Source of the DNA: Sulfurimonas crateris
GTDB taxonomy: Bacteria > Campylobacterota > Campylobacteria > Campylobacterales > Sulfurimonadaceae
Assembly (NCBI GenBank): GCA_945883795.1
Contig: CAMCYC010000004.1
Coordinates: forward strand, 1 to 64,000
DNA length: 64,000 nt
Reading direction: 5' to 3'
Numbering within the stretch: the stretch's first letter is position 1; each line of letters starts with the position of its first letter. Positions 20,049 through 30,182 of the stretch are shown here, in pieces. The position numbers and the translations under genes were made by a program. The notes beneath the pieces were generated by a model. It was not told the origin of the DNA. It saw only the letters and a program-made list of their open reading frames with translations, and did not search any database.

Positions 20049-21143
20049 ATGATGAATGAACAAATTTTTAAGCAATTATCTCAATTACTCTCTTCTATAG
20101 ATGATGAGGTATACTCGTATTATAAAAATTCTCTCCCAATTTTTATAAATTATGTAAATAGTGCTATTCAAGCAAGAGAAGATGTATCTATTCTTGTTGG
20201 TTTAAATTCTTTTGAATTAGTGAAGCAGAATCATGAAAACCATGCAAACTTTATGTATACTATTTTTTTAACTAGAGATGTGAAAAGTATACATGACACC
20301 TATATATGGGCTTATAAAACATATCATGCGAAAGGTTTTGATTTTAGGTATTTTTATCTCGAACTTATTGCATGGAAGGAATCATTTGAATTGAATAATA
20401 AGAAACTTTTAATGCCTATTATTGAACTTTATAATTATCTTATATCACTGCATGATTATTTTGTACAACATGCTATGTCTACAGCACTTGAAATTCCGAA
20501 AAATATTAATGAAAACATATATAGCAATTTTCTAGATGCTATCTTAAAACCAGATTTAACTGAAGCAATATCTATTTCAAAGACTTTTATTAAAACAGAT
20601 GAAGATATAAAAAAATTTTGGCAATACATTATTCTTCCTGCACTTTATAGTATCGGGAACAAATGGGCTAATGCAGAAATATCTGTAGGTGAAGAACACA
20701 TGGCTACATCAATATGTCAAAGAGTGATGGCAGAACATTATCCAAAAATTATAAGTTATATAGATGATAAAAAAAATATTTTAATTACAACAAGTCCAAA
20801 TGAATTACATGAAGTAGGTGCAAGGATATTAGCTGATATACTTGAACTCAACGGTTATAATGTAACTTTTATGAGTGCCAATAGTACACTGCAAGAGAAG
20901 TTTGATATTATAGAACTTGAAGAGATAGAGTTTGTCCTTATTTCAACTACTATCGTATCTAATATTGTTAAAACAAAAGAATTAGTTACTCAAATAAGGG
21001 ATAAATTCAAACATAATACGCCTATTATCATTATCGGTGGTCAAGCATTTAATGAAAATAGTGATGCAAATACATTTGTTAAAGCAGATTATTTAATACG
21101 AAATATAAATGAATTATTAAATCTTTTAAAGAAGACTCTATAA
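20049..21143 (+). CDS. Cobalamin-binding sensor with CarH-like light-sensing motif and helical N-terminal domain
   Basis: LPALYSIGNKWANAEISVGEEHMATSICQRVM contains W-x9-EH; SPNELHEVGARILADILELNGY gives ExHxxG; IIIIGGQAF at the C-terminus. No MerR DNA-binding domain. Confidence 0.85.
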   Translation: MMNEQIFKQLSQLLSSIDDEVYSYYKNSLPIFINYVNSAIQAREDVSILVGLNSFELVKQNHENHANFMYTIFLTRDVKSIHDTYIWAYKTYHAKGFDFRYFYLELIAWKESFELNNKKLLMPIIELYNYLISLHDYFVQHAMSTALEIPKNINENIYSNFLDAILKPDLTEAISISKTFIKTDEDIKKFWQYIILPALYSIGNKWANAEISVGEEHMATSICQRVMAEHYPKIISYIDDKKNILITTSPNELHEVGARILADILELNGYNVTFMSANSTLQEKFDIIELEEIEFVLISTTIVSNIVKTKELVTQIRDKFKHNTPIIIIGGQAFNENSDANTFVKADYLIRNINELLNLLKKTL

Positions 21144-22346
21144 ATGCTTAATTTAGATAACTTAAATAAAGAATTATTGAGTAAATTCGCAGAGACAAGT
21201 GACACAATGTTATTTGTAATCAAAAACGATATGAGTATCATTGATTTTAGTCCTAATTTTCAAATACATTCTAAAAAATTTAAAAATATTTATGAGCTAA
21301 TTACCTATACTCACCGAAGTGAGTTTTTTGTTAAACTCAATCAGTGTATTAAAGAACAATCTATTGTATCCTTTAAAACAAACTTTAGTTATGACAACAC
21401 AGATGTAGAAGATATTCCAAATACTTTTAATATAACGATGCAGTTTCTTCAAAATGATAAAATTATTCTAGTGGCTGAAACAGTTTGTATGTTTTCACAT
21501 GATAATGCAAAAGGATACTTTTCTATGATGAATGACTATTCTGCTATTTCTAGAAGACTGCAAAAATCAGAATACAATTTAGACAAAAAGAACTTAAAAC
21601 TTAAAGAGACAATTAAAGAGCTTCTACTCAAAGAAGAGATGATGCTTTCCCAATCAAAACAAGCAGCTATGGGAGAAATGATTGCTATGATTGCTCATCA
21701 ATGGAGGCAACCTCTCTCTGCTATGAACATGGATGTTAATAGCCTTACGGCATCTATTGCATTTGAAGAGGAAATTACAACAGATAATCTTCTAAGCCTT
21801 GCAAGTAATCTCTCTACTCAGATACAGCAACTCAGTAAGACTATTGATGATTTTAGAAACTTTTTTAAACCAAAGCCACAAAACGAATATATAACAATAG
21901 AAGATGCTTTAAATAGTACGCTTAATATTATTGGCATGAGTTTAGTGAACAACAACATAAGCTTAAATATTCAAAATAACAGCAAAAGTTCTTTATTTAT
22001 TAATAAAAGTTCATTGATACAAATTTTACTCAATATTATTGGAAATGCAAAAGAGATGTTATTAGAAAAAAAAGTACCAGAAGCTACTGTCAATATAAAT
22101 ATCAATGAAACAAAAGAAACGATAATTATCTCCATCTGTGACAACGGAGGAGGCATACCAGAATCTATTATAAATAAAATAGGTCAGCCTTACTTTACAA
22201 CGAAAAAAAAACTCAACGGTACAGGACTTGGTTTGCATATCTCTAAAACAATTGTAGAAAAACACTTTTTTGGAACTCTTCTTTGGCATAATGAAAAAGA
22301 AGGTGCTTGTTTTGTGATTACTTTTAATATAGAACAAAAGACATAA
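21144..22346 (+). CDS. Soluble sensor histidine kinase (PAS-like N-terminus)
   Basis: AMIAHQWRQPLSAMNMD H-box, NIIGNAKEML, CDNGGGIP, GTGLGLHISK; no obvious TM segments. Confidence 0.92.
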   Translation: MLNLDNLNKELLSKFAETSDTMLFVIKNDMSIIDFSPNFQIHSKKFKNIYELITYTHRSEFFVKLNQCIKEQSIVSFKTNFSYDNTDVEDIPNTFNITMQFLQNDKIILVAETVCMFSHDNAKGYFSMMNDYSAISRRLQKSEYNLDKKNLKLKETIKELLLKEEMMLSQSKQAAMGEMIAMIAHQWRQPLSAMNMDVNSLTASIAFEEEITTDNLLSLASNLSTQIQQLSKTIDDFRNFFKPKPQNEYITIEDALNSTLNIIGMSLVNNNISLNIQNNSKSSLFINKSSLIQILLNIIGNAKEMLLEKKVPEATVNININETKETIIISICDNGGGIPESIINKIGQPYFTTKKKLNGTGLGLHISKTIVEKHFFGTLLWHNEKEGACFVITFNIEQKT

Positions 22347-22439
22347 AAAAGTATCATTGCCATTTATTAGCAGTAAATCCAATTACACTAATGATTCTCA
22401 AATATAGTTTATATCTAATTTTAATGAGATAAAAAAATA

Positions 22440-23384
22440 ATGAAAAAATCAACTTATGTTTCAATAGATAAAGAATATTTAGACGAGGGTAGTAAACCTG
22501 ATTTTGATATTTTTAGTGCAAATCATGAAAAAACATATATGAGCATCTATTTACAAAGTGGAGCAGTTATAGATGAAAAGATTAAAAAAGATTTAAAGAA
22601 TTTAGAAAAGCTATATATCATGAAAGAATTTGTGCCTACTTATGATGAGTATGTTAAAAAGCATATAACAAAAATCAATAATGAAGCTGTGAGTAATCTT
22701 GAAATGAAAGCTATTACTATATATGAAGACGCAACAAAAGCCGTTGATAATATATTTCATAATCCTTACGCAAAAGAAAATGTAAAAGCCATCTATCATG
22801 TAGTTGAAGAATTAGTTGATGTGATTGTCCATGATGAATTGGTTATAGAGTCCTTATTACGACTTATTGCACATGATTATTATACACATACACACTCTAT
22901 AAATGTCAGTATTTACGCACTTTGTTTAGGTTCATTTTTAAAAATGGATAAAACAAACTTAAAATCTCTTGGTGTCGCTGCACTTATGCATGATATTGGC
23001 AAAAGCAAAGTTGATGCAGCTATCATAAATAAAAATGGAATACTAACCGATGCAGAGTATAATCAAATAAAAAAACATCCTATAGAAAGTTATCTAATAG
23101 TCAAAAATCTTGGAATAACAGATGAAAAGATATTAAGTGGCATAAAATACCATCATGAAAAACTAGACGGGACAGGATATCCTGATGGTTTAGTAAAGAT
23201 ACCGCTTTTCGCAAAAATCATAGCTATTTGTGATGTTTATGATGCATTAAATACAAAACGCTCATACAAAGAGGGCATGAGTATTTTTGAGACACTCTAT
23301 TTTATGAAAAAAAATATGCAACACCATCTTGACATAAAATTATTAAATGAATTTATAAAGATGTTTAAACACAATAAAAAATAA
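22440..23384 (+). CDS. HD-GYP cyclic-di-GMP phosphodiesterase
   Basis: LMHDIGKSKV (HD) and YHHEKLDGTGYPDGL (GYP) both intact; DUF3391-like N-terminus. Confidence 0.94.
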   Translation: MKKSTYVSIDKEYLDEGSKPDFDIFSANHEKTYMSIYLQSGAVIDEKIKKDLKNLEKLYIMKEFVPTYDEYVKKHITKINNEAVSNLEMKAITIYEDATKAVDNIFHNPYAKENVKAIYHVVEELVDVIVHDELVIESLLRLIAHDYYTHTHSINVSIYALCLGSFLKMDKTNLKSLGVAALMHDIGKSKVDAAIINKNGILTDAEYNQIKKHPIESYLIVKNLGITDEKILSGIKYHHEKLDGTGYPDGLVKIPLFAKIIAICDVYDALNTKRSYKEGMSIFETLYFMKKNMQHHLDIKLLNEFIKMFKHNKK

Positions 23385-23468
23385 AACATACTAAAAAATA
23401 AATAAAATTTTCAATTTGATTGAATATAACACCAATCTAAAATCCCCTGAAGTCGGGTCATATTGCAT

Positions 23469-23555
23469 AAAATAGTGCCTTAAAATAGAAAATAGGAAAA
23501 TAGTGCCTGACACCTATTTTTCAAAGCAATTTTTATTCCTATTTTTTTAGAGGGG
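23469..23555. repeat. Intergenic repeat cluster, possible RAYT/IS200-associated remnant
   Basis: Direct repeat aaaatagtgcct at 23469-23480 and 23497-23508; aaaatagg (23489-23496) pairs with cctatttt (23513-23520); further attcctatttt downstream. Confidence 0.4.
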
Positions 23556-23596
23556 TGCTGAATGGTTACGTAATTTTTTACATGAATGTTGGTCAT

Positions 23597-23619
23597 AAAT
23601 ATCTCAAAAAGAGATATTT
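23597..23619 (-). terminator. Stem-loop 3' of flgG
   Basis: aaatatctc-aaaaa-gagatattt, perfect 9-bp stem just past the flgG stop. Confidence 0.5.
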
Positions 23620-23621
23620 AA

Positions 23622-24410
23622 TTATCGTTTAAGACTATTGACCGTTTGAAGCATCTCATCACTTGTAGTAATTACTTTTGAATTAGAATCATAAGCTCTT
23701 TGACCTGTAATAAGGTCGGTGAGTTCTACAACTAACTCAACATTACTAAGTTCAACAAAACCTTGTCTTAAAGTACCAAGTCCATTAAGACCTGGCGTTC
23801 CCTCTATTGGTTGACCAGAACTATCTGTTTCTAAATAAAGATTGTCTCCCATAGAATGAAGACCTGCTGGATTGATAAAACTTGTTGTAGTAATTTGACC
23901 AATCTGCGTTGCTTGAGTTTGTCCTGCTTGTACAACCGATACAGTTCCATCTGTTCCGATAGTAATGTTAGTAGCATCGGGAGGAATAACAACTGCTGGG
24001 CTAAGTGTATAACCATCACTATTTACAACTGTTCCATTAGCATCTATTTTAAATGCACCATTTTTAGAATAGACTTCAGTGCCATCAGGAAGTTCAAGCT
24101 TGAAAAAACCTCCGCCAGTAATTGCTATATCTAATTGATTATCAGTTTGTTTCAAACTTCCCTCTGAAAAAATCTTATTAATTGCTGTTGGTCTTACACC
24201 AAGACCCACTTCTATTCCTGTCGGACTTTTTGTCGCATCACTAGTAGATGTTCCTGCATATTCCATAACATGGTACATAAGGTCAGCAAATTCTGCACGA
24301 GATTTTTTAAATCCAATAGTGTTCACATTGGCAATATTATTAGCTGTTGTATCAATTTGCGTTTGCATCCCCAACATTCCTGTTGAAGCCGTATAGAGTG
24401 ATTGCATCAT
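23622..24410 (-). CDS. flgG: Flagellar basal-body rod protein FlgG
   Basis: MMQSLYTASTGMLGMQTQIDTTANNIANVNTIGFKKSRAEFADL; LRQGFVELSNVELVVELTDLITGQRAYDSNSKVI. Confidence 0.97.
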   Translation of the reverse strand: MMQSLYTASTGMLGMQTQIDTTANNIANVNTIGFKKSRAEFADLMYHVMEYAGTSTSDATKSPTGIEVGLGVRPTAINKIFSEGSLKQTDNQLDIAITGGGFFKLELPDGTEVYSKNGAFKIDANGTVVNSDGYTLSPAVVIPPDATNITIGTDGTVSVVQAGQTQATQIGQITTTSFINPAGLHSMGDNLYLETDSSGQPIEGTPGLNGLGTLRQGFVELSNVELVVELTDLITGQRAYDSNSKVITTSDEMLQTVNSLKR

Positions 24411-24444
24411 AGTCGTATGTCCTTTTTTATATAAAAATTATTTT

Positions 24445-25254
24445 TTATGCTCTTTTAGCAATTTTTTGAATTGCTTCGTTATTCATGTCATCCATTTGAG
24501 TTGTCATTGCTTTTTCGTACATTCCAACCAAACGATTTGTTTCAATCATTTGCGTCATCATTCTTACAGCATTGACATTACTTTTTTCTACAAAACCTTG
24601 TAAAACTGCACCACTATTATCAATACTTTGCGTATTTTCAAGACCATCATATTTAAAAAGGTTGTTCCCTTCTTTTTTTAAAAGTGCTAAATTATCTGGA
24701 TTTACTATATAAAATTTTGAGTTAGCTGTAAAATTTACAGAGTTTGGTAAGTTCGTAAAAATTTGCCCATTTTTATCTACTGTCATAAGGTTGTCTTTTG
24801 TATTGAGAGTGATACCTTCATCTGGCTCAGACAAAACTTCATATCCCTGTTTTGTTCGTAATTTCCCTTCATCATCCAAAGTAAAAGAACCATCTCTTGT
24901 TAATCTTATACCTTCTGGTGTTTTTACTGCAAAAAATAATCCCTCTTTGGAAAGTGCAAAATCGAGACTATTATCACTCTTTTGCATACTACCAACAGAA
25001 AAATCAGTAAATGAGTCAACAACTTGAGGCACTCTTACCATAGTTCTATTGAGAAATTGAGCAGCATCTTTTGTTTGATTTTCAAGTGGCAATTCATCTC
25101 TAGCTTCTTTATAAAGCCTCATAAAATCACCAATGACTAAATTATCCTGCTTAAAACCCGCAGTATTCGCATTGGCAAGATTATTTGAGATAGTATCAAG
25201 ACGATTGAATTGTACAACCATACCTGCAGCGGAACTATAATAACCTGTTTGCAT
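24445..25254 (-). CDS. flgF: Flagellar basal-body protein FlgF-like (FlgG2)
   Basis: NNLANANTAGFKQDNLV, VLQGFVEKSNVNAVRMMTQMIETNRLVGMYEKAM; upstream of flgG. Confidence 0.85.
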   Translation of the reverse strand: MQTGYYSSAAGMVVQFNRLDTISNNLANANTAGFKQDNLVIGDFMRLYKEARDELPLENQTKDAAQFLNRTMVRVPQVVDSFTDFSVGSMQKSDNSLDFALSKEGLFFAVKTPEGIRLTRDGSFTLDDEGKLRTKQGYEVLSEPDEGITLNTKDNLMTVDKNGQIFTNLPNSVNFTANSKFYIVNPDNLALLKKEGNNLFKYDGLENTQSIDNSGAVLQGFVEKSNVNAVRMMTQMIETNRLVGMYEKAMTTQMDDMNNEAIQKIAKRA

Positions 25255-25287
25255 AAAATCCCTTTATTTGAAATCTTTATGATAAAA

Positions 25288-25302
25288 GCAAAGAGTGTTC
25301 CA
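25288..25302 (-). promoter_or_regulatory. Sigma-54 (-24/-12) promoter for flgF-flgG
   Basis: Minus strand TGGAACACTCTTTGC matches TGGCAC-N5-TTGC with one mismatch and exact spacing; 34 nt upstream of the flgF start. Confidence 0.75.
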
Positions 25303-25397
25303 AAAAATATTTTTTTTACCAATCAGCACAGCTTAATATATTTTCGGTATAATCCACTCTTTAAAAAAACTTAAACCTACACGGAGCATACTTCAAT

Positions 25398-27266
25398 ATG
25401 ACAGCCAAAGACCTCAATAAAGCGATAGAATCGTTCTTTGCTAATACAAAGTCAAAAGAGTGTCTAACTTATGAAGCATTAGTAAAACTTTTTCCAAAAC
25501 AACCTACAAATGCACAAGTTAAAAATATCTTTAAATTAGTTACGAAAAATAAATCTTGTATCTATACATCCTATGAAAATGCAAAGCTCTTAAACGACAA
25601 AGAAGCTGAGGCAAGAAAAACTGCTCAAAGAAAAATGCTTCAAAGTAATGAACTCGATAGTTTTGATATATTAAAAGAACATGAACTCTTGGAATGGTCT
25701 CGTTCAGATTCACCCGTTCGTATGTACCTTCGTGAAATGGGACAAATTCCTCTTTTAACAAAAGAAGAAGAGATAGAAATAAGCAAAAAAATTGAAAATG
25801 GTGAAAGCATTATTATAGATGCAATTTGTTCTGTTCCTTATTTAATAGATTTTATTTTAGATTATAGAGAACCACTTATAAACAGAGAAAGAAGAGTAAA
25901 AGAACTTTTCAAAAGCTTTGAAGATGAGAAAGAGGACGAAGATAAAGACTCAGATGATGATAAAGACTCAGACGATGAGGAAGAAGAAACAGAAGAAAAA
26001 ACTTTTTCTGCAAAAGATAAAAATAGAGTTGAAAAAGTTACAATAAGCTTTAAAGCACTTGAAAAAGCAAAAAAAGAGTGGATTAAACTAGAAGAAAAAA
26101 TGCCTGAAAATATTGAAGGTGAATTAACAGAAGAAATTCTTGAGTATTTCATCGGAGTAACATTTAAAAAAGGTGTTTTAAAAGAAAGACTTTTGGATTT
26201 AGGGCCTACTTCAAAGCTTATTAATGAGCTTGTAAAAGCGATGGAAAATGCACTTAAAAGTGATGAAGGTTACGATAAAGAGTTAAAACGCTTAGAGTAT
26301 AAATTGCCACTTTTTAATTCTACCCTCAAAGCAAATCATAAATTTTTAGTCTCTAAAATATGTGAATTAACTAAAGAAGATATCGCAAGTATGGTTCCAG
26401 AGGCTACTATGGTAAGCACATACATGGAGATTAAAAAATTGGTTCAAACAAAAGAGGCTTCAAAAAATAGCTTTGACATGGAACCTGAAAAACTTGCTGC
26501 CATTTTAGAACAAATAAAACGGGGTAAAAATATCTCTGAAATTTCTAAAACAAAGATGGCAAAATCAAATCTTAGACTTGTTGTATCAATTGCAAAAAGA
26601 TATACAAATCGTGGATTACCTTTTCTTGATTTAATCCAAGAGGGAAATATTGGGCTTATGAAAGCTGTTGATAAATTTGAATACCAAAAAGGTTATAAAT
26701 TTTCAACTTATGCAACATGGTGGATTCGTCAAGCAATCTCTCGAGCCATTGCAGACCAAGCAAGAACTATTCGTATCCCAATTCACATGATTGAAACTAT
26801 TAACCGTATTAATAAAATTATGCGTAAACATCTCCAAGAAAATGGGAAAGAGCCAGATGTTGAGACCATTGCATTAGAAGTTGGGCTTTCTGTAGAAAAA
26901 GTAAAAAATGTTATCAAAATAACAAAAGAACCTATCTCTCTTGAAGCACCAATTGGAAGTGAAGATGATGGTCGTTTTGGTGACTTTATTGAAGATAAGT
27001 CATCTCTTTCACCATCAGATGCTGTACTCAAAGACGATTTAAGAGTTCAAATAGAAAATGTATTGGAACAATTAAATGAGCGAGAAAAAGCTGTTATTAA
27101 GTTGCGTTTTGGAATTATGGATGATGAGAGTGATAGAACTTTAGAAGAGATTGGACGAGAACTTAATGTAACAAGAGAGAGAGTTCGTCAAATCGAATCG
27201 AGTGCAATCAAAAAACTCAAGCATCCGAAAGTTGGAAGAAAACTTAAAAATTATATAGAAGAGTAA
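25398..27266 (+). CDS. rpoD: RNA polymerase primary sigma factor
   Basis: [57 protein letters not shown]; region 4 [27 protein letters not shown]. Confidence 0.98.
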   Translation: MTAKDLNKAIESFFANTKSKECLTYEALVKLFPKQPTNAQVKNIFKLVTKNKSCIYTSYENAKLLNDKEAEARKTAQRKMLQSNELDSFDILKEHELLEWSRSDSPVRMYLREMGQIPLLTKEEEIEISKKIENGESIIIDAICSVPYLIDFILDYREPLINRERRVKELFKSFEDEKEDEDKDSDDDKDSDDEEEETEEKTFSAKDKNRVEKVTISFKALEKAKKEWIKLEEKMPENIEGELTEEILEYFIGVTFKKGVLKERLLDLGPTSKLINELVKAMENALKSDEGYDKELKRLEYKLPLFNSTLKANHKFLVSKICELTKEDIASMVPEATMVSTYMEIKKLVQTKEASKNSFDMEPEKLAAILEQIKRGKNISEISKTKMAKSNLRLVVSIAKRYTNRGLPFLDLIQEGNIGLMKAVDKFEYQKGYKFSTYATWWIRQAISRAIADQARTIRIPIHMIETINRINKIMRKHLQENGKEPDVETIALEVGLSVEKVKNVIKITKEPISLEAPIGSEDDGRFGDFIEDKSSLSPSDAVLKDDLRVQIENVLEQLNEREKAVIKLRFGIMDDESDRTLEEIGRELNVTRERVRQIESSAIKKLKHPKVGRKLKNYIEE

Positions 27267-27272
27267 AATAAA

Positions 27273-27965
27273 GTGAAAATGTCGTTTGAACAACAGTGGC
27301 TAGAGTTTGATTATAATCCATTTATCCTTTTTAGCTCTAATGGAAAAATTATTTCACTCAACACTGAAGCACAATTTTTACTTGGCTCAACAAGTAAGGG
27401 TGAAATATTTGAACTAGCTACCACTTATGCCAGTATAACATTTGGCTTTAAGACAAGTTTTATAGAACTGAACTTTGGTAGATACAAATTTTTTGGACTT
27501 ACAGTTGGTTATGAGAATGAGGAACAAATTGGTATAAAGCTCTATCAAGCACCTTCATTTAAACTCAAAAAACCTAGTCCTGTAGGAGAACTTACTAATA
27601 TTTTTACACTTATTGATTTGTGTATATCCACAAACTCAATAAGTTCAAAAACTATCTATACAAAAGAATTTGACCCAACTATTCCAGAAATTATTATAAA
27701 TGCAAACAACACTATAAAAGTGTTAAATAAGGCATACGCTTGTTTCATTAGCGATAATGGAACAATACATACACGAGTCTATTTTAGAATCGGAGAACAT
27801 ATTAACTTTGAGGATAAAAAATATAGTATCTTTTCTATAGAAATTAGTGCTAAGAATATTGATAATAAAAAAGTAAATGAACTGAAACTTCTTGTTGAAA
27901 ATACAAGTTTTTATATTGATGTACAAAAGAATATCACAATAAATATCCCTATGATATTAGCTTGA
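27273..27965 (+). CDS. Hypothetical protein with PAS-like N-terminus
   Basis: 230 aa; FNPFILFSSNGKIISLNTEAQFLLG-like PAS start; 7 nt after rpoD; no catalytic kinase motifs seen. Confidence 0.65.
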   Translation: MKMSFEQQWLEFDYNPFILFSSNGKIISLNTEAQFLLGSTSKGEIFELATTYASITFGFKTSFIELNFGRYKFFGLTVGYENEEQIGIKLYQAPSFKLKKPSPVGELTNIFTLIDLCISTNSISSKTIYTKEFDPTIPEIIINANNTIKVLNKAYACFISDNGTIHTRVYFRIGEHINFEDKKYSIFSIEISAKNIDNKKVNELKLLVENTSFYIDVQKNITINIPMILA

Positions 27966-27969
27966 ACTT

Positions 27970-27993
27970 CTCAAGCACTTTAAAGTGCTTGAG
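27970..27993. terminator. Bidirectional palindromic terminator-like sequence
   Basis: Perfect 24-bp palindrome ctcaagcactttaaagtgcttgag between convergent genes. Confidence 0.7.
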
Positions 27994-28531
27994 ATAATTT
28001 ATCCTCAAAAAGCTCTTTTCCAATCAAAGAGGCTACAATAATTCCAACTAACAATGATGGCAAATAGACACTTATCTCCAAAAGCTGATTGTTTTTTAAA
28101 GCGATAAATCCTAGAACTAAAAAAAGATAAGGGATAAGTCTAAAAAGTGAAAAACCTGCTTTTGAGCCTTTTTTCATATCTGTAAAATTCACTGTTTTTA
28201 TCTTTTGTTTTTCCTCTTTAATGATAGCTTTCAAATCTAACTCTTCTGCTGGTGCATTATTAATTTCTAGTTCATCATAAAGCTCATGAGGGTCTTCTAT
28301 GGTATCAAGTAAATCTCTTTGCTCTTCATATTCCTTTGCTTGAACCTGTTTTTCAACCATTTTTTTATAAGCATACATGGAACCAATTATAATAAAAAAA
28401 CTACTTAAAAATGCAATTTGAAGATTGATATAAAAAGAAAATGATATAAAAAAACTAGCTAAAATCAATATCTCTGTAATAGCAATAATTTTAATAGTTT
28501 TTTTCACCATAATCCTCATCATCTTCATCAA
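27980..28531 (-). CDS. Hypothetical membrane protein
   Basis: 183 aa with TM pairs at both ends; overlaps the upstream AtpZ-like gene. Confidence 0.7.
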   Translation of the reverse strand: MMKMMRIMVKKTIKIIAITEILILASFFISFSFYINLQIAFLSSFFIIIGSMYAYKKMVEKQVQAKEYEEQRDLLDTIEDPHELYDELEINNAPAEELDLKAIIKEEKQKIKTVNFTDMKKGSKAGFSLFRLIPYLFLVLGFIALKNNQLLEISVYLPSLLVGIIVASLIGKELFEDKLSQAL

Positions 28532-28805
28532 GTTGTTTTTTTACTGCATATCGTGGTTGTTTTGCTAACTCTTCAAATACTTTATATTGTTTAGAATACG
28601 CCTTATAAACATTCAAAATCGCAGCTGTAATTCCAATAGCAACACCAACCCAAAACAACCACCCGATATCTGTCCATTTGCGAAGTAGATACCCTATCCC
28701 AACACCCATAAGCACTGCAACAACCATCGAGATGCCAAGAGAAAGAGAATCGGCTGCTTCTATAATTGGCTTAATTCTAGGTGCTTTTTCCTCTTCTTCA
28801 ACCAT
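28491..28805 (-). CDS. AtpZ/AtpI-family membrane protein
   Basis: [48 protein letters not shown], two-TM pattern. Confidence 0.8.
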   Translation of the reverse strand: MVEEEEKAPRIKPIIEAADSLSLGISMVVAVLMGVGIGYLLRKWTDIGWLFWVGVAIGITAAILNVYKAYSKQYKVFEELAKQPRYAVKKQLDEDDEDYGEKNY

Positions 28806-30090
28806 TCGTTATTGCCTTAAATACTCGTTTTGTAGCTTCTATGGTACTTTCAATCATCTCATCTGTAATAGCCGTGGAGATAAAACCTGTTTCATATAAT
28901 GAACAAGCAAAATAATATCCCTCATCTAACATGCCTGAATGAAATTTTGCAAAAAGTTGTGCATCAGAGGCAGCCGCATCTGCAAAGTTTTTGACAGGCT
29001 TTTCATTAAAGAAAAAACCAAACATACTCCCTCTTACATCTGTTTGCATGATAATTCCATACTCTTTTGCAGCTTCACGCATCCCCTCTACCAATCTTTT
29101 GGCTCTTGCTTCTAACACTGCCATAACGGGTGCATTTTGTTTTAATTTTGTAAGTGATGCAAGTCCTGCTGCCATGGCAACTGGATTTCCACTGAGCGTT
29201 CCTGCTTGATACACGGGACCATCAGGTGAAAGCATTGCCATAATCTCTGCTCTTGCACCAAAAGCACCAACAGGCATACCGCCACCTATCACTTTTCCAA
29301 GCGTCAAAATATCAGGTTTGACACCTGTGATAGATTCTGCTCCATAAAGTGAAGCACGAAAACCACTCATGACCTCATCAAAAATAAGCAAACTACCGTT
29401 TGCATCACACAATTCTCTCAGCTGTGCCAAAAACTCTTTATCAGCTGGAACTAATCCCATATTGCCTGCTATTGGTTCAATAATAACACATGCAATATCT
29501 TTTGAATCTGCAAAACATTTTTTGACACTCTCAATATCATTATAAGTTGCTAAAAGTGTATGTTTTGTAAAATCAGCTGGAACTCCAGGAGAGCTTGGAT
29601 TACCAAAAGTAGCAGCTCCACTTCCTGCTTGAACGAGTAATGAATCACTATGTCCATGGTAGCAACCTGTAAATTTCACAATATCATCACGACCTGTAAA
29701 ACCTCTAGCTAATCGAATCGCACTCATGACAGCTTCTGTACCACTACTTACAAATCTCACTTTGTCGATGGAATCAAAAAATGAAACTACAAGTTTTGCC
29801 AAATCTGTTTCAGCTTGAGTTGGTGCGCCAAAACTAAGACCATGTTTTACTGCTTCGATTACCGCTTTTTCTATAGTTTCATCTCTGTGACCAAAAATAA
29901 GTGGTCCCCAACTTTGAACGAAATCAACATATCTATTTCCATCAACATCACTTAAGTAAGCGCCTTCACCTTCTGTGATAAAAATAGGAGTTCCCCCAAC
30001 GCTTTTAAATGCTCTCACTGGAGAGTTTACTCCGCCTGGAATTAATCGTTGTGCTTCTTCGAAAGCTTTTATCGATGCATCTCTATTCAT
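28798..30090 (-). CDS. hemL: Glutamate-1-semialdehyde 2,1-aminomutase
   Basis: [38 protein letters not shown] (PLP lysine). True start is the internal ATG at 30090; the longer tracked ORF has a spurious N-terminal extension. Confidence 0.97.
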   Translation of the reverse strand: MNRDASIKAFEEAQRLIPGGVNSPVRAFKSVGGTPIFITEGEGAYLSDVDGNRYVDFVQSWGPLIFGHRDETIEKAVIEAVKHGLSFGAPTQAETDLAKLVVSFFDSIDKVRFVSSGTEAVMSAIRLARGFTGRDDIVKFTGCYHGHSDSLLVQAGSGAATFGNPSSPGVPADFTKHTLLATYNDIESVKKCFADSKDIACVIIEPIAGNMGLVPADKEFLAQLRELCDANGSLLIFDEVMSGFRASLYGAESITGVKPDILTLGKVIGGGMPVGAFGARAEIMAMLSPDGPVYQAGTLSGNPVAMAAGLASLTKLKQNAPVMAVLEARAKRLVEGMREAAKEYGIIMQTDVRGSMFGFFFNEKPVKNFADAAASDAQLFAKFHSGMLDEGYYFACSLYETGFISTAITDEMIESTIEATKRVFKAITNG

Positions 30091-30149
30091 TTCATGACCT
30101 TCTATTTTAGATGCAAAATTATAGCAAAGTACTATTAATGTAGATTTGG

Positions 30150-30155
30150 TATAAT
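30150..30155 (+). promoter_or_regulatory. -10 element upstream of the TonB-like gene
   Basis: tataat preceded by ttgg, about 28 nt before the TTG start. Confidence 0.5.
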
Positions 30156-30182
30156 CCCGTATTTTAAGACTGATGGAAAAAC

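Noticed and set aside
23475-23486. Shared 12-mer agtgccttaaaa between the 1-166 element (reverse strand) and the 23.4-kb repeat island
   Set aside because: Flanking order differs and the match is short in AT-rich DNA, so common origin is not supported.
25862-26152. Minus-strand ORF rich in serine ([19 protein letters not shown])
   Set aside because: Antisense artefact of the acidic GAT/GAA-rich stretch of rpoD.
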